From Metapseudomonas otitidis (GTDB lineage Bacteria > Pseudomonadota > Gammaproteobacteria > Pseudomonadales > Pseudomonadaceae): DNA of 64,000 nt. The notes below the pieces were generated by a model, which was not told the DNA's origin, ran no database searches, and saw only the letters and a list, made by a program, of their open reading frames with translations. This document shows positions 28,238 to 38,017 of this stretch, in pieces. The stretch's first letter is position 1. Each line of letters starts with the position of its first letter. The position numbers were made by a program, and so were the translations under genes. The stretch spans positions 62,001 to 126,000 of the forward strand of contig NZ_FOJP01000001.1 in the NCBI RefSeq assembly GCF_900111835.1, read 5' to 3'.

Positions 28238-28276
28238 CGCTTTTTCGAGCCTAGGAACCGGAGTATCGGATTTGCC

Positions 28277-28684
28277 ATGACCACTCAACCCTCGATCATC
28301 ATCACCCGCCTCGACCTTCAGCGACTGGAGCGTCTGCTCGATGAACTGGAGGAGTTCGGCCCCGGCGCCGAGGCGCTGGAGCGGGAGCTCGCCCGCGCCC
28401 AGGTGGTGGGCCACGACGAGGTGCCGCCGGGCGTGGTGACCATGAATTCCCGCGTGCATTGCCGCGAGGATGCCAGTGGCAAGGACTACCACCTGACCCT
28501 GGTCTACCCCCAGGACGCCGGTGGCGAAGGCAAGGTGTCGGTGCTGGCGCCGGTGGGTAGTGCGCTGCTCGGCCTCTCCGTGGGGCAGGACATCGACTGG
28601 CCGGTGCCCGGCGGCAAGACCCTCAAGCTGACGCTCCTGGCTGTGGAGTACCAGCCCGAGGCCGCGGGCGAATACGACCGTTGA
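28277..28684 (+). CDS. rnk: Nucleoside diphosphate kinase regulator Rnk
   Basis: A 135-residue relative of the GreA/GreB factors. A short N-terminal helical region (about 1-50) is followed by the FKBP-like C-terminal domain with TLVYPQDA, VSVLAPVGSALLGLSVGQDIDWPVPGG, typical of Rnk. Rnk binds RNA polymerase without transcript-cleavage activity and influences nucleoside diphosphate kinase level; in P. aeruginosa rnk can restore alginate to algR2 (algQ) mutants, which is notable because algQ is also in this window. Confidence 0.93.
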   Translation: MTTQPSIIITRLDLQRLERLLDELEEFGPGAEALERELARAQVVGHDEVPPGVVTMNSRVHCREDASGKDYHLTLVYPQDAGGEGKVSVLAPVGSALLGLSVGQDIDWPVPGGKTLKLTLLAVEYQPEAAGEYDR

Positions 28685-28702
28685 GCCCCTCCGGGCCTGG
28701 CT

Positions 28703-31549
28703 TCAGGCCAGGCCCAGCGCCCGATTCAGTTCCCGTTCCAGCTCCGCCTTGTAGCGCAGGTAGTGCACCGTCTGCGCATGCCCCTCGCCGAGGACCCGCG
28801 ACAGGTCCAGGTCGGTGATGTAGCAGGGGTAGCGCTCGGCGGTGCTGCGCTGGGCGAGGATGTGGCGCGCTACGGCGGCGAACAGCTCGCCGCCGTATTC
28901 CAGTTCGGAAAACTCCCGGTGGTTGCAGTAGAGCGTGATGTGGACGCGGTTCGTGTCCAGCGGCTCGACGATCGCCTGCACGTCGTAGAACGGGTGGCTC
29001 ACCGGTGACTGCGGCGCAACCCGCCGTTCCACCTGCTGCGCGCGCAAGGGCGGCGACGGCAGCACCTCGTAATAAAGAACCTCAAGACCGCTCTGCGGGG
29101 CCGGTTGGTCCAGCGGCAGCAGCGCGTTGCGCCGGTAGAGCACCGACTGCAGGAAGCGCTGCAGCGGCGTCAGCAGGCTTTGCGGATCGCGGAAAGGCAG
29201 GCGCTGGCGCCACACGGCGTTGTGCTCGTCGAGCACCGTGAGCTCCGCCATCTCGCCGTCCTGGCGGTAGAACACCTGGATGCAGCCCGGGCGCCCCAGC
29301 GGCAGGATCAGCGCCAGGTCCTCGTTCTCCAGGGCGTAGCGATCCAGCTGCAACGGGCTGTAGGCCGGCAGGTCCTCGCCCAGGTGTTCCAGCAGCGCCG
29401 GCATGTCCGGCAGCGCGGTGTGGGCCACCTGGCCCGGCAGCAGTTCCAGCACGTGGTACTGCTGCTGCACCTGCAGCAGGTAGCGGGTCACCTGGCCGTT
29501 GCCGAGCAGGGCGAGGGTGTCGAGGAACAGATCCTCCACCCGCTGGGCGATGGGTTGCGCGCGGTTGCGGCAGAAGCAGCGCACCCGCAGGTCCGGTGGC
29601 GCAGCGGGGTCCACGCTGTTGAGGAATTCGCGCAGGCAGTCCAGCGGGGCGTAGGGCCCGTCGTAGCGGGTCACCAGCAGCTCGTTCCAGCTATTCAGGG
29701 TCACCTGGTCGAGGGTCAGCACCAGGTTCTCCCGCGAGCCGGCGTAGCCGAGCGAATCGGTGCGCTCGGTGGTCATGTGCAGGTTCATCTGGCTGTGCTG
29801 CTTCAGCGGGTCGATGCCCACGTTCACCAGCAGCAGCACCTGGCGCGGCACGCTCGGCCGCAGCAGCGCGGCCTCGTCCACCATCGGCAGCGGCAGCGGG
29901 AAGCCCTGCTGCAGGCTGCTGACCAGGTTGGACAGCTCGTACTCGGTGAGGTCGCTGTCGCCCGGGTGCAGGGACAGGCGCGTTGAGGCGTCGATCACCC
30001 CGTTGCGGTGACACCAGGCCAGCAGTTCAACCAGTTCACGGGCCCGCTTGATCGGGGCGAAGTCGCGCCATTCGAGGGCGTTGAGGCTACCCGGGTAGAG
30101 CGCCCAGAGGGTCTCGCCTTCGCGCTCGGGGCTCGGGCTCTGGGCCAGGGTGAGGGTGTCCTCGGCCAGGTCCGGGGCGATGCCGGGGTTGATGAACTCC
30201 ACCTTGCCCGCCTTGCGTTCGAAGGCGGCGTACAGGCGGCGGCCGAGCACGCCCAGGTCGCGGCTGTTGAGCGAGCTGATGGCGTGCTGGGCGCGGGCGA
30301 ATTCGGAGAGGAAGCGGTAGCTGTAGGTCAGCTCGTTGACCAGCGCCCGGCGCTCGGTGCCCACCTGGCGCACCTTCCATTGGCTGCGGCTGTCGAGCAG
30401 CGCCAGTTGCCGGTCATCCCACCGCCACTCACGGGTCAGGCGCTCGAACAGCAGGCGCTGCCAGCTCTTGGCGCGGTTGCGGGGCGGGCGGCTGAGCTTC
30501 TTGTCGATCTTCAGGTAGAGGCAGCGGCGGATCAGCTCCAGGCGCTCGCGCTCGCCCCGGGCCAGCAGGTATTCCTCCAGCCGGCGGTAGATCACGATGT
30601 AGGGGTCGAGCTCGTCCAGGTCCAGGTGGTTGGCGTACACCGCCTGCTTGAAGCGCAGCGACAGGCACTGCACCTTCGGGTGCTCGCTAGCGTAGACCTC
30701 GGTCAGCAGCAGCTTGAGCACCGACTTGTAGGGCGACTCGATGCCCTTGAACAGCTGCCACATGCCGGCGCCGACGAACTCGCCCACGGGGATGTGCGAC
30801 AGGTGCCCCAGGTCCAGCACTTCCTCGGCACGGATGAAGCGACGCGACAGCAGCTTGGCGGTGTAGTCGGCGTAGCGCCCTTCCTCGTACACCGGCACCA
30901 GCCACCACAGCGGCGTGCGTCCGCCGAGCCAGATGGCGGTGCGGTAGAACTCGTCCAGCAGCAGGTAGTGCTGGGTGGTGCCGCAATCGTCGGAGGTGAG
31001 GTGGGTCTCGCGGTCCCCCACCACGAAGCGCTGGGGGTCGATCAGGAAGAAGTGCGCCTCGGCGCCCAGGGTCGCGGCCCAGGCTTCAAGCAGGTCGCAC
31101 TTGCGGCGCAGCTCGGCGATGGCCGGTGCCGGCAGCTCCGGGTCGTGGCAGACCCACAGGTCCATGTCGCTCTGCTCGGCCTGGGCCACGGTGCCCAGGC
31201 TGCCCATCAGGAACAGGCCCTGGATCGGTGTCGGCGCCGAACCGCGGCGGCCCTTGTAGGCGAACGAGCGGGTCAGGCGCTGGGCTTCGGCGAGCACGTC
31301 GTCGTCCGGCTCGTAGCCGCTGACCCCGGCAGGGGTCTGCCCCGAGACGTAGCCCGGCAACAGCGGGTGGTTGACGTGGAACAGCAGGGGCAGCAGGCGC
31401 AGCACCATCTGCTGGCGGCTGGAGAGACCGAGCAGGGCGCGTTCGAGCCGACCGGCGTTGACCTTCAGGAAGCGCGCGCGCAGCTGGGTCAGGACCTTGC
31501 GGTCGATGCCGTCGTCGATGTCGGGGCGGATTTCCTGGGTGCGGGTCAT
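28703..31549 (-). CDS. cyaA: Class I adenylate cyclase
   Basis: A 948-residue class I (enterobacterial type) adenylate cyclase, cytoplasmic. The catalytic nucleotidyltransferase core is at the N-terminus with LMGSLGTVAQAEQSDMDLWVC (GSLG and the metal-binding SDxDxW); the C-terminal half is the regulatory region. It supplies cAMP to Vfr/CRP in Pseudomonas alongside CyaB. The ATG at 31549 was preferred to an earlier one (nine residues longer). It is convergent with rnk at 18 bp. Confidence 0.95.
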   Translation of the reverse strand: MTRTQEIRPDIDDGIDRKVLTQLRARFLKVNAGRLERALLGLSSRQQMVLRLLPLLFHVNHPLLPGYVSGQTPAGVSGYEPDDDVLAEAQRLTRSFAYKGRRGSAPTPIQGLFLMGSLGTVAQAEQSDMDLWVCHDPELPAPAIAELRRKCDLLEAWAATLGAEAHFFLIDPQRFVVGDRETHLTSDDCGTTQHYLLLDEFYRTAIWLGGRTPLWWLVPVYEEGRYADYTAKLLSRRFIRAEEVLDLGHLSHIPVGEFVGAGMWQLFKGIESPYKSVLKLLLTEVYASEHPKVQCLSLRFKQAVYANHLDLDELDPYIVIYRRLEEYLLARGERERLELIRRCLYLKIDKKLSRPPRNRAKSWQRLLFERLTREWRWDDRQLALLDSRSQWKVRQVGTERRALVNELTYSYRFLSEFARAQHAISSLNSRDLGVLGRRLYAAFERKAGKVEFINPGIAPDLAEDTLTLAQSPSPEREGETLWALYPGSLNALEWRDFAPIKRARELVELLAWCHRNGVIDASTRLSLHPGDSDLTEYELSNLVSSLQQGFPLPLPMVDEAALLRPSVPRQVLLLVNVGIDPLKQHSQMNLHMTTERTDSLGYAGSRENLVLTLDQVTLNSWNELLVTRYDGPYAPLDCLREFLNSVDPAAPPDLRVRCFCRNRAQPIAQRVEDLFLDTLALLGNGQVTRYLLQVQQQYHVLELLPGQVAHTALPDMPALLEHLGEDLPAYSPLQLDRYALENEDLALILPLGRPGCIQVFYRQDGEMAELTVLDEHNAVWRQRLPFRDPQSLLTPLQRFLQSVLYRRNALLPLDQPAPQSGLEVLYYEVLPSPPLRAQQVERRVAPQSPVSHPFYDVQAIVEPLDTNRVHITLYCNHREFSELEYGGELFAAVARHILAQRSTAERYPCYITDLDLSRVLGEGHAQTVHYLRYKAELERELNRALGLA

Positions 31550-31634
31550 CGAAGCGTCTGCCGGAAGAATGCGCACAGCCTACCAGCCGGCGATGCCGGC
31601 GGGCAGGGGCGGTGCGGGGCGAGACGTCGCGGGG

Positions 31635-31889
31635 TCAGTTCGAAAGGGCGGGTGCGGTCGTGAGGATGGTCAGCAGGCCTTGTGCGTGTTCGGCTGCGTC
31701 CAGGCCGAGGCTGGTGAGGTAGCCGCCGTCGGGCTGGGTCAGCAGGCCCTTGTGGTGCAGGCGCAAGGCGGCCTCGATCAGGCTGGGGGCAGCGTTGTTG
31801 TGGACCTTGAGGCCTTCCTGGGTGTTGTCCAGGTTGAACAGGGTCAGCAGTTCCAGCTCGGCGATCAATTCGGGGGTGTACGACGTCAT
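31635..31889 (-). CDS. TIGR02647 family small protein
   Basis: An 84-residue protein conserved across Pseudomonas and related gammaproteobacteria. It opens with TPELIAELELLTLFNLDNTQEG and carries a region resembling a winged helix (AALRLHHKGLLTQPDGGYLTSLG), suggesting a small DNA-binding or dimerising fold. No function is known. It lies upstream of cyaA on the same strand, 85 bp away. Confidence 0.82.
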   Translation of the reverse strand: MTSYTPELIAELELLTLFNLDNTQEGLKVHNNAAPSLIEAALRLHHKGLLTQPDGGYLTSLGLDAAEHAQGLLTILTTAPALSN

Positions 31890-31956
31890 GTGGGGCTCCT
31901 GGTCGTCCTGTACCGGCCTTCGGACGGGCCGGCTCCCGGAGAGTGTAGATGCGGAT

Positions 31957-32727
31957 TCAGCCGCCCACGCCCCACTGCGACAGAATCGCGCGGTAGCGGC
32001 CGTTGCCCTGGATGATCGCCATGCCCTCGTCGAAGCGCTGCAACAGGGCCGGCGCCCCCGGATGCTGGCGTGAGAAGGACAGATAAAGCTCGGGTTGGTG
32101 CAGGGTGGCGACGGCGGTGAACAACCCGCGCAGCTCGGGGTTGTCCCGTACCAGCGCCTCGGTGGTGCCGCGGTAGGCGGCCACGTAGTCGACGCGGTCG
32201 TGCTGCAGCATCAGGAAGCCGCTGATGTCCTTGCGCACCGTCACGCGCACCACGTCGGCCAGGCGGTCGAAGGTTTCGCCGTACTCGTAGCCCACCGTCA
32301 CGGCGACCCGCCGACCGGCGAGCTGGCCGAGGTCGGTCACCGGCGTGGCGCGGTAGCTGGGGGCCCAGAGCAGGATGTCGTCGCGGAACAGCGGGTGCCG
32401 GGGCAGCAGGTAGTCACGCTCGATCTCGGCATTGGGCGCGGTGTTGAAGCAGGCGGCCAGGCGTCCGGACTGGGCCAGTTGCATGCAGCGTGCGTAGGGA
32501 TAGGGCACTAGCTCCACGTCCTCGCCCACGGCGGCGAATGCCGCCCGCACGATGTCGGCGGACATGCCCTGGATGCGCCCGTCCCGCCAAGCGGTGTAGG
32601 GGTACCAGTCATCCTCGGCGCCCACTTGCAGCGGCTCCGCCTTTGCCACGTGGCCGCCAGCCACAAGCAACAGGAGCAGGCCCAGGCGAAGAAGGCCCCG
32701 GAACGGGCACGCCGAACGCTTGGCCAT
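31957..32727 (-). CDS. Periplasmic substrate-binding protein, SBP family 3
   Basis: A 256-residue exported protein: signal peptide to about residue 30 (HVAKA|EP), then a type II binding fold with the usual DWYPYTAWRDGRIQGMSADIVR opening and the closing GNGRYRAILSQWG. Such proteins bind amino acids or related solutes. No permease or ATPase gene is adjacent, so it may be an orphan sensor or work with distant parts. A related orphan gene occurs in the same place in other Pseudomonas. Confidence 0.8.
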   Translation of the reverse strand: MAKRSACPFRGLLRLGLLLLLVAGGHVAKAEPLQVGAEDDWYPYTAWRDGRIQGMSADIVRAAFAAVGEDVELVPYPYARCMQLAQSGRLAACFNTAPNAEIERDYLLPRHPLFRDDILLWAPSYRATPVTDLGQLAGRRVAVTVGYEYGETFDRLADVVRVTVRKDISGFLMLQHDRVDYVAAYRGTTEALVRDNPELRGLFTAVATLHQPELYLSFSRQHPGAPALLQRFDEGMAIIQGNGRYRAILSQWGVGG

Positions 32728-32795
32728 GCAGGGGCTCCTGTGGGGGATGAGGGCGTGATGCTAGCGGCGGCAGCCCGCGCAAGCCGTGGCCTGGA

Positions 32796-33071
32796 TCAAT
32801 CCTGTGCTTCCTCCGGCAGGTCCGGCAGGGCCCGCAATGCGCTTTCATACCAGGCCATGTCGAAAGGCTGGTCGGCCTCCAGGCGCTGGATGGCGCAGGC
32901 CAGCACCAGGGCCATCATCTGCAGGCATTCCTCGCGCTCGTAGCCCACCAGGGTCAGCTTGTTGAAGGTGGCCTTTGCTGCAGCGGGCTCGCCGGCCTCG
33001 ATCTGGTTCTCCACGGCCTGGATCAGGGTTTCCTCGGCGAAGGCTTCTTCGCTGTCGTCGTGTTCGCTCAT
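32796..33071 (-). CDS. Conserved small acidic protein of unknown function
   Basis: A 91-residue helical acidic protein beginning MSEHDDSEEAFAEETL, with LIQAVENQIEAGEPAAAKATF resembling a TPR-like helical pair and AKATFNKLTLVGYEREECLQ in the middle. I do not recognise a named domain. The frame is open 23 codons farther upstream, but ATG 33071 gives the compact form. It may share an operon with the binding protein 69 bp downstream. Confidence 0.7.
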   Translation of the reverse strand: MSEHDDSEEAFAEETLIQAVENQIEAGEPAAAKATFNKLTLVGYEREECLQMMALVLACAIQRLEADQPFDMAWYESALRALPDLPEEAQD

Positions 33072-33215
33072 GGCGGGTTCCTGTTCGGTTCGGATGCGCA
33101 GTGTGCCACGGCGGCCGGCAGGTCGCCGCCGTCCATTCACCGGATCGATGCAACTGGCAGGCCACCCATGCCACGGCTATAACTGGCCGGTCCACGCACT
33201 GGCCCAGGAGGCCCC

Positions 33216-33881
33216 ATGCTCAAGCTCCACGGATTCTGCGTCAGCAACTACTACAACATGGTCAAGCTGGCCCTGCTGGAAAAAGGCCTGCCCTTCGAGG
33301 AAGTGAAGGTTCACGCCAGCCAGGAGCCGGCCTTCCTCGCCTGCAGCCCACGCGGCAAGGTGCCGGTACTGGAGACCGAGCACGGTTTCATCAACGAGAC
33401 CAGCGCCATCCTCGACTACCTGGAGGAACGCTTCCCCGAGCACCCGCTGCTGCCTGGCGACCTGTATGCCCGTGCGGTGGTCCACGCCCTGTGCCGGGAA
33501 ATCGAGCTGTACATCGAGCTGCCGGCACGCACCTGCCACATGCAGGCGTTCTTCGGTGTGGCGGTGCCCGAGGCCATTCGCGAGAAGGCCCGTGCCGAAC
33601 TGATCGCCGGTTTCGCGACGCTGGGGCGTCATGCTCGCTTCGCGCCCTTCGTGGCGGGCGAAACGCTGACCCTGGCGGACCTGTATTTCCTCTACAGCGT
33701 CGACCTCGCCTACGAGGTGGGCCGCAAGGTGATGGGCGTCGACTTCCTGGCCGAACTGCCCGCCGCCCGCGCGCTGCTTCAGCAACTGGCGCAGAACCCC
33801 CACGTGCAGCGCATCGCCGAGGACAAGGCGCAGGACATGCCGGCGTTCCTGGCAATGATCAAGGCGCGGACCCAGGGGTAA
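33216..33881 (+). CDS. Glutathione S-transferase family protein
   Basis: A 221-residue GST. The N-terminal thioredoxin fold (1-80) has CVSNYYNMVKLALLEKG, the cis-proline block GKVPVLET and the glutathione-binding ETSAILDYLEERFP; the rest is the all-helical domain. Members conjugate or reduce electrophiles; the substrate is unknown. Its last 23 bases overlap the end of a convergent kinase gene. Confidence 0.87.
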   Translation: MLKLHGFCVSNYYNMVKLALLEKGLPFEEVKVHASQEPAFLACSPRGKVPVLETEHGFINETSAILDYLEERFPEHPLLPGDLYARAVVHALCREIELYIELPARTCHMQAFFGVAVPEAIREKARAELIAGFATLGRHARFAPFVAGETLTLADLYFLYSVDLAYEVGRKVMGVDFLAELPAARALLQQLAQNPHVQRIAEDKAQDMPAFLAMIKARTQG

Positions 33882-34455
33882 CAAAGCTGGGCAGCTTGCC
33901 GAGGAGCGTGTGCAGGTCTGCCCTTGACCTGATACGGATGTAATGAATACCGGCGTTGGCGGGATCCTGCTGCTCGGCAAGGACCCGCTCCCGATAAAGG
34001 CCATGGCGTGTCCAGGACCACAGGATGATGGAGCGACTCGGGTCTAAGGAAATCACGTTGCGCAACCGTTCCCGGTTGCCGTTCCAGAGTGTCTTGCGCG
34101 TCAGTAGGCGGCCCAGGGTACGGGTGACGATCTGATACATCACCAGCGTCCGCGGCAAGTCGAGCCAGATCACCGTCTCGGCACGCGCAAGTATCAACGG
34201 CCGGGTGGCCGAGTAGCTGCCTTCCACTACCCAGCGTGGCTCGGCTAGCGCCTGTGTGACTCGCTCGCGAAACTCATCGCGTGGCAGTGGCTGCCAGCCT
34301 GGTTGGTGGAATATGGCGTCCTGCTCGATATGCGGCAGACCCAGACGCTGGCTGAGCAGCTTTGCCAGGTAGGTTTTGCCTGCGCCCGAGCCACCGACGA
34401 TGGAGATGCGCTGGCCGAGCGAGCCCGGCCAGTTGGAGGGTGTTGCGGATTGCAT
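33859..34455 (-). CDS. P-loop kinase, adenylate kinase / topology-modulation family
   Basis: A 198-residue P-loop NTPase with Walker A GGSGAGKT at residues 21-28 and the family patterns LGLPHIEQDAIFHQPGW and WVVEGSY, VIWLDLPRTLVMYQ. These match the FlaR-like (COG0563-related) nucleotide kinases whose substrates are not defined. ATG 34455 was taken; the frame runs 21 codons further upstream, into argH. Its tail overlaps the GST gene in convergent orientation. I do not recall it in this place in P. aeruginosa. Confidence 0.75.
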   Translation of the reverse strand: MQSATPSNWPGSLGQRISIVGGSGAGKTYLAKLLSQRLGLPHIEQDAIFHQPGWQPLPRDEFRERVTQALAEPRWVVEGSYSATRPLILARAETVIWLDLPRTLVMYQIVTRTLGRLLTRKTLWNGNRERLRNVISLDPSRSIILWSWTRHGLYRERVLAEQQDPANAGIHYIRIRSRADLHTLLGKLPSFVTPGSAP

Positions 34456-34483
34456 GAGGCGTCCTTGCCGTCTTGGTTGTATC

Positions 34484-35878
34484 TCAGCGGCTGGCCAGCA
34501 GCTGGCGGCCACGGGCAACGGCGGCGCGGACCTGGTTCGGGGCGGTGCCGCCGATGTGGTCGCGGGCGTTGACCGAGCCTTCCAGGGTCAGTACGGCGAA
34601 TACGTCGTCGCCGATCTGGTCGCTGAAACGGCGCAGTTCGTCGAGGCTCATTTCGGCCAGGTCCTTGCCGGACTTGACGCCGTACTTCACGGCATGGCCG
34701 ACGATCTCGTGGCAGTCGCGGAAGGGCAGGCCCTTGCGCACCAGGTAGTCGGCCAGATCGGTGGCGGTGGAGAAGCCGCGACGGGCCGCTTCGCGCATGA
34801 CCTCGCGCTTGGGCTTAATGGCCGGGACCATGTCGGCGAAGGCGCGGAGCGAGTCGCGCAGGGTGTCGGCGGCATCGAACAGCGGTTCCTTGTCCTCCTG
34901 GTTGTCCTTGTTGTAGGCCAGCGGCTGGCCCTTCATCAGGGTCAGCAGGCCAGCCAGGTGGCCGAACACTCGACCGGACTTGCCGCGCACCAGCTCGGGC
35001 ACGTCGGGATTCTTCTTCTGCGGCATGATCGAGGAGCCGGTGCAGAAGCGATCAGGCAGGTCGATGAACTGGAACTGGGCGCTGGTCCAGAGCACCAGCT
35101 CTTCGGAGAAGCGCGACAGGTGCATCATCGCCAGGGAGGCGGCGGCGCAGAATTCGATGGCGAAGTCACGGTCGGAGACGCCGTCCAGGGAGTTGCCGGA
35201 GATGGCTTCGAAGCCCAGCAGGCGGCAGGTGACTTCGCGCTGGATCGGGTAGGTGGTGCCAGCCAGGGCGGCGCTGCCCAGGGGCATGCGGTTGACTCGC
35301 TTGCGGCAGTCCACCAGGCGCTCGTGGTCGCGGCTGAGCATCTCGAACCAGGCCAGCAGGTGGTGGCCGAAGGTGACCGGCTGGGCAGTCTGCAGGTGGG
35401 TGAAGCCGGGCATGATGGTGTCCGCCTCGGCTTCCGCCAGGCCCAGCAGGCCCTCTTGCAGGCGGGTCAGCTCGGCGAGGATCAGGTCGATCTCGTCACG
35501 CAGCCACAGGCGGATGTCGGTGGCCACCTGGTCGTTGCGCGAGCGGCCGGTGTGCAGCTTCTTGCCGGTGATGCCGATGCGGTCGGTCAGCCGGGCCTCG
35601 ATGTTCATGTGCACGTCTTCCAGGTCGACGCGCCATTCGAAGGTGCCGGCCTCGATCTCGGCCTGGATTTCCTTCAGCCCCTGCTCGATGGCATCGCGCT
35701 CTTCGACGGTCAGCACGCCAGCCTCGGCCAGCATGGTGGCGTGGGCGATGGAGCCCATGATGTCGTGGCGGTAGAGGCGCTTGTCGAAGTCGACGGAGGC
35801 GGTGAAGCGGGCGACGAAGGCGTCGACGGGCTCGCTGAAGCGGCCGCCCCAGGACTGGTTGGTCTTGTCGGTGCTCAT
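34484..35878 (-). CDS. argH: Argininosuccinate lyase
   Basis: A 464-residue homotetrameric lyase of the fumarase/aspartase superfamily, splitting argininosuccinate to arginine and fumarate, the last step of arginine synthesis. The signature [11 protein letters not shown] (about residues 276-286), the HTGRSRNDQ and [10 protein letters not shown] blocks are intact. It ends 28 bases before the P-loop kinase gene on the same strand and is divergent from algZ, as in other Pseudomonas. Confidence 0.97.
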   Translation of the reverse strand: MSTDKTNQSWGGRFSEPVDAFVARFTASVDFDKRLYRHDIMGSIAHATMLAEAGVLTVEERDAIEQGLKEIQAEIEAGTFEWRVDLEDVHMNIEARLTDRIGITGKKLHTGRSRNDQVATDIRLWLRDEIDLILAELTRLQEGLLGLAEAEADTIMPGFTHLQTAQPVTFGHHLLAWFEMLSRDHERLVDCRKRVNRMPLGSAALAGTTYPIQREVTCRLLGFEAISGNSLDGVSDRDFAIEFCAAASLAMMHLSRFSEELVLWTSAQFQFIDLPDRFCTGSSIMPQKKNPDVPELVRGKSGRVFGHLAGLLTLMKGQPLAYNKDNQEDKEPLFDAADTLRDSLRAFADMVPAIKPKREVMREAARRGFSTATDLADYLVRKGLPFRDCHEIVGHAVKYGVKSGKDLAEMSLDELRRFSDQIGDDVFAVLTLEGSVNARDHIGGTAPNQVRAAVARGRQLLASR

Positions 35879-36103
35879 GACTGGGCTCGATAGCTGGCGG
35901 TGAAGGAAGGCCGAGGGCCGTGATGGGGGGCGATGATAGCAGCCTTGCCGGCAAAACCGGCGTGCCCCGATGGCACGGCCGACCGGCCGGGGAGTGTCGG
36001 GTGCTTCACAGATTTGCAGTCGTGTCGGCGTTTCGGTGATCGATTTCGCCCGGCGAGTGTGTGCCGGCTTGCTGGCCATGCGCCGCCCGGTAACACTGCC
36101 CGG

Positions 36104-37183
36104 ATGCCACGATCCCCTGCCCAGGGCCGCACAGCCGCCCCCGATGACGACTTCTTCCTGCCGGAGCTCTGCCAGCCGGAGGCCCTGCTCGGCCTGGTGC
36201 TGCTGGCGGAGCTGCTGGTGCTGGTGCTGGTGCTCGCCGAACCGCTGGTGCCGGACTTCAACTGGATCCGCCTGGCGCTGACCTCGTTGTTCGTGCAGTG
36301 GATCGTCCTGCTGTCGGCGGCGTTGCTGTGCCGCCTGCGGCCATTCCTCGCCCGGCTGAGCCCGGCCACCGCCGGTATCGCCTGCTCGCTCCTCGTGGTG
36401 GGGCTGACCCTGGCCTGCACCGCCGTGGCGGACTACTACGAACTCGGTGGGCCGCTGCCAAGGGCTGGGGAGGTGAACCTCTACCTGCGCCACGGGCTCA
36501 TCAGCCTGATCATGTCGACCCTGGTGCTGCGCTACTTCTACCTGCAGAGCCAGTGGCGGCGTCAGCAGCAGGCCGAACTGAAGGCGCGCATCGAATCCCT
36601 GCAGGCGCGCATCCGCCCGCACTTCCTCTTCAACAGCCTCAACAGCATCGCCAGCCTGGTCGCCATCGACCCGGTGAAGGCGGAACAGGCGGTGCTGGAC
36701 CTCTCCGACCTGTTCCGTGCCAGCCTGGCCAAGCCCGGCACCCTGGTGCGCTGGAGCGATGAGCTGGAACTGGCCAGGCGCTATCTCTCGATCGAGCAAT
36801 ATCGTCTCGGAGAACGGCTACAGTTGGAGTGGCAGGTTGACGATGTGCCTGATGATTTGCCGATTCCGCAACTCACACTGCAGCCGCTGCTGGAAAATGC
36901 CCTGATCTATGGCATCCAGCCGCGGATCGAGGGTGGGCTGGTGCGGGTCGAAGCCGAGTACCAGGATGGGGTGTTCCTGCTCCGCGTGAGCAATCCCTTC
37001 GATGAAGGGGCGGAAAACCGGCCTTCGCGCGGAACCCATCAGGCACTGACCAACATTGATGCCCGACTCACGGCACTTTTCGGCCCCGGAGCCAGTCTCA
37101 GCGTGGAGCGCCGTGACGGTCGCCACTTCACCTGTCTACGCTATCCTTGTGCGAGACTCACGCAGGAAGCCCGAGCAATATGA
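36104..37183 (+). CDS. algZ: Sensor histidine kinase-like protein AlgZ (FimS)
   Basis: A LytS-type sensor of 359 residues: hydrophobic N-terminal half (about 25-145) with four or more membrane segments, then the His_kinase domain with [11 protein letters not shown] (phospho-acceptor candidate His173) and an ATPase-like block [13 protein letters not shown]. It partners AlgR to control alginate, twitching motility and rhamnolipids. Start ATG 36104; the frame is open upstream. The stop overlaps the algR start (ATGA). The 360 bases from 36781 have about 60% GC, against 67% in the 360 bases before. Confidence 0.92.
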   Translation: MPRSPAQGRTAAPDDDFFLPELCQPEALLGLVLLAELLVLVLVLAEPLVPDFNWIRLALTSLFVQWIVLLSAALLCRLRPFLARLSPATAGIACSLLVVGLTLACTAVADYYELGGPLPRAGEVNLYLRHGLISLIMSTLVLRYFYLQSQWRRQQQAELKARIESLQARIRPHFLFNSLNSIASLVAIDPVKAEQAVLDLSDLFRASLAKPGTLVRWSDELELARRYLSIEQYRLGERLQLEWQVDDVPDDLPIPQLTLQPLLENALIYGIQPRIEGGLVRVEAEYQDGVFLLRVSNPFDEGAENRPSRGTHQALTNIDARLTALFGPGASLSVERRDGRHFTCLRYPCARLTQEARAI

Positions 37184-37926
37184 ATGTCCTGATCGTCGAT
37201 GACGAACCACTTGCCCGAGAGCGCCTCAGCCGCCTGGTCGGAGAGCTCGATGGCTACCGAGTCCTGGAGCCCGCCGCCACCAATGGCGAGGAGGCTCTCA
37301 CCCTGATCGACAGCCTGAAGCCGGATGTCGTGTTGCTCGACATCCGCATGCCCGGGCTCGATGGCCTGCAGGTCGCCGCGCGACTGTGCGAGAAAGAGGC
37401 ACCGCCGGCCGTGATCTTCTGCACCGCCCATGACGAGTTCGCCCTGGATGCCTTCCAGGTCAGCGCCGTGGGCTACCTGGTCAAACCCGTCCGGCCCGAG
37501 GCCCTGGCCGATGCACTGAAGAAGGCCGAACGGCCCAATCGGGTGCAACTGGCTGCCCTCACCCGCCCGGCTGCGGAAAGTGGCGTGGGGCCGCGCTCCC
37601 ACATCAGCGCGCGGACCCGCAAGGGCATCGAGCTGATCCCGCTGGACCAGGTGATCTACTTCATCGCCGACCACAAGTACGTGACCCTGCGCCACGAGCA
37701 GGGCGAGGTGCTGCTGGACGAGCCGCTCAAGGCGCTGGAGGACGAGTTCGGCGACCGCTTCGTGCGCATCCACCGCAACGCCCTGGTGGCCCGCGAGCGC
37801 ATCGAGCGGCTCCAGCGCACCCCGCTCGGACACTTCCAGCTCTACCTCAAGGGGCTCAATGGTGACGCGCTCACCGTCAGCCGTCGCCATGTGGCGGGTG
37901 TGCGCAAGCTGATGCACAACCTCTGA
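37180..37926 (+). CDS. algR: Response regulator AlgR
   Basis: A 248-residue LytTR-type response regulator. Receiver domain with Asp54 in [10 protein letters not shown] (Asp7/8 acidic pair, Lys in YLVKPV), then a LytTR DNA-binding domain (about 145-245) beginning [15 protein letters not shown]. AlgR activates algD and fimU and is needed for type IV pilus function. Start ATG 37180 overlaps the algZ stop by four bases, so the pair is translationally coupled. A perfect GC hairpin follows the stop. Confidence 0.96.
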   Translation: MNVLIVDDEPLARERLSRLVGELDGYRVLEPAATNGEEALTLIDSLKPDVVLLDIRMPGLDGLQVAARLCEKEAPPAVIFCTAHDEFALDAFQVSAVGYLVKPVRPEALADALKKAERPNRVQLAALTRPAAESGVGPRSHISARTRKGIELIPLDQVIYFIADHKYVTLRHEQGEVLLDEPLKALEDEFGDRFVRIHRNALVARERIERLQRTPLGHFQLYLKGLNGDALTVSRRHVAGVRKLMHNL

Positions 37927-37936
37927 CCAACCGCCG

Positions 37937-37966
37937 CCGGCGCGCGAGCCTTGCCTCGCGCGCCGG
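37937..37966. terminator. Long GC inverted repeat between algR and hemC
   Basis: A perfect 12-bp stem, CCGGCGCGCGAG with CTCGCGCGCCGG, around a six-base loop CCTTGC, only 10 bases after the algR stop. There is no T-run, so it is a hairpin of possible transcript-end or stability function rather than a canonical terminator. Confidence 0.55.
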
Positions 37967-38017
37967 TCGTGCGTGGCCTGTTATCATGCCGGGCAGTCTC
38001 GCTTCCGGAACTCCTAC

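Noticed and set aside
37927-38017. hemC promoter with TATCAT at 37982-37987
   Set aside because: No acceptable -35 at the right distance; not listed as a feature.
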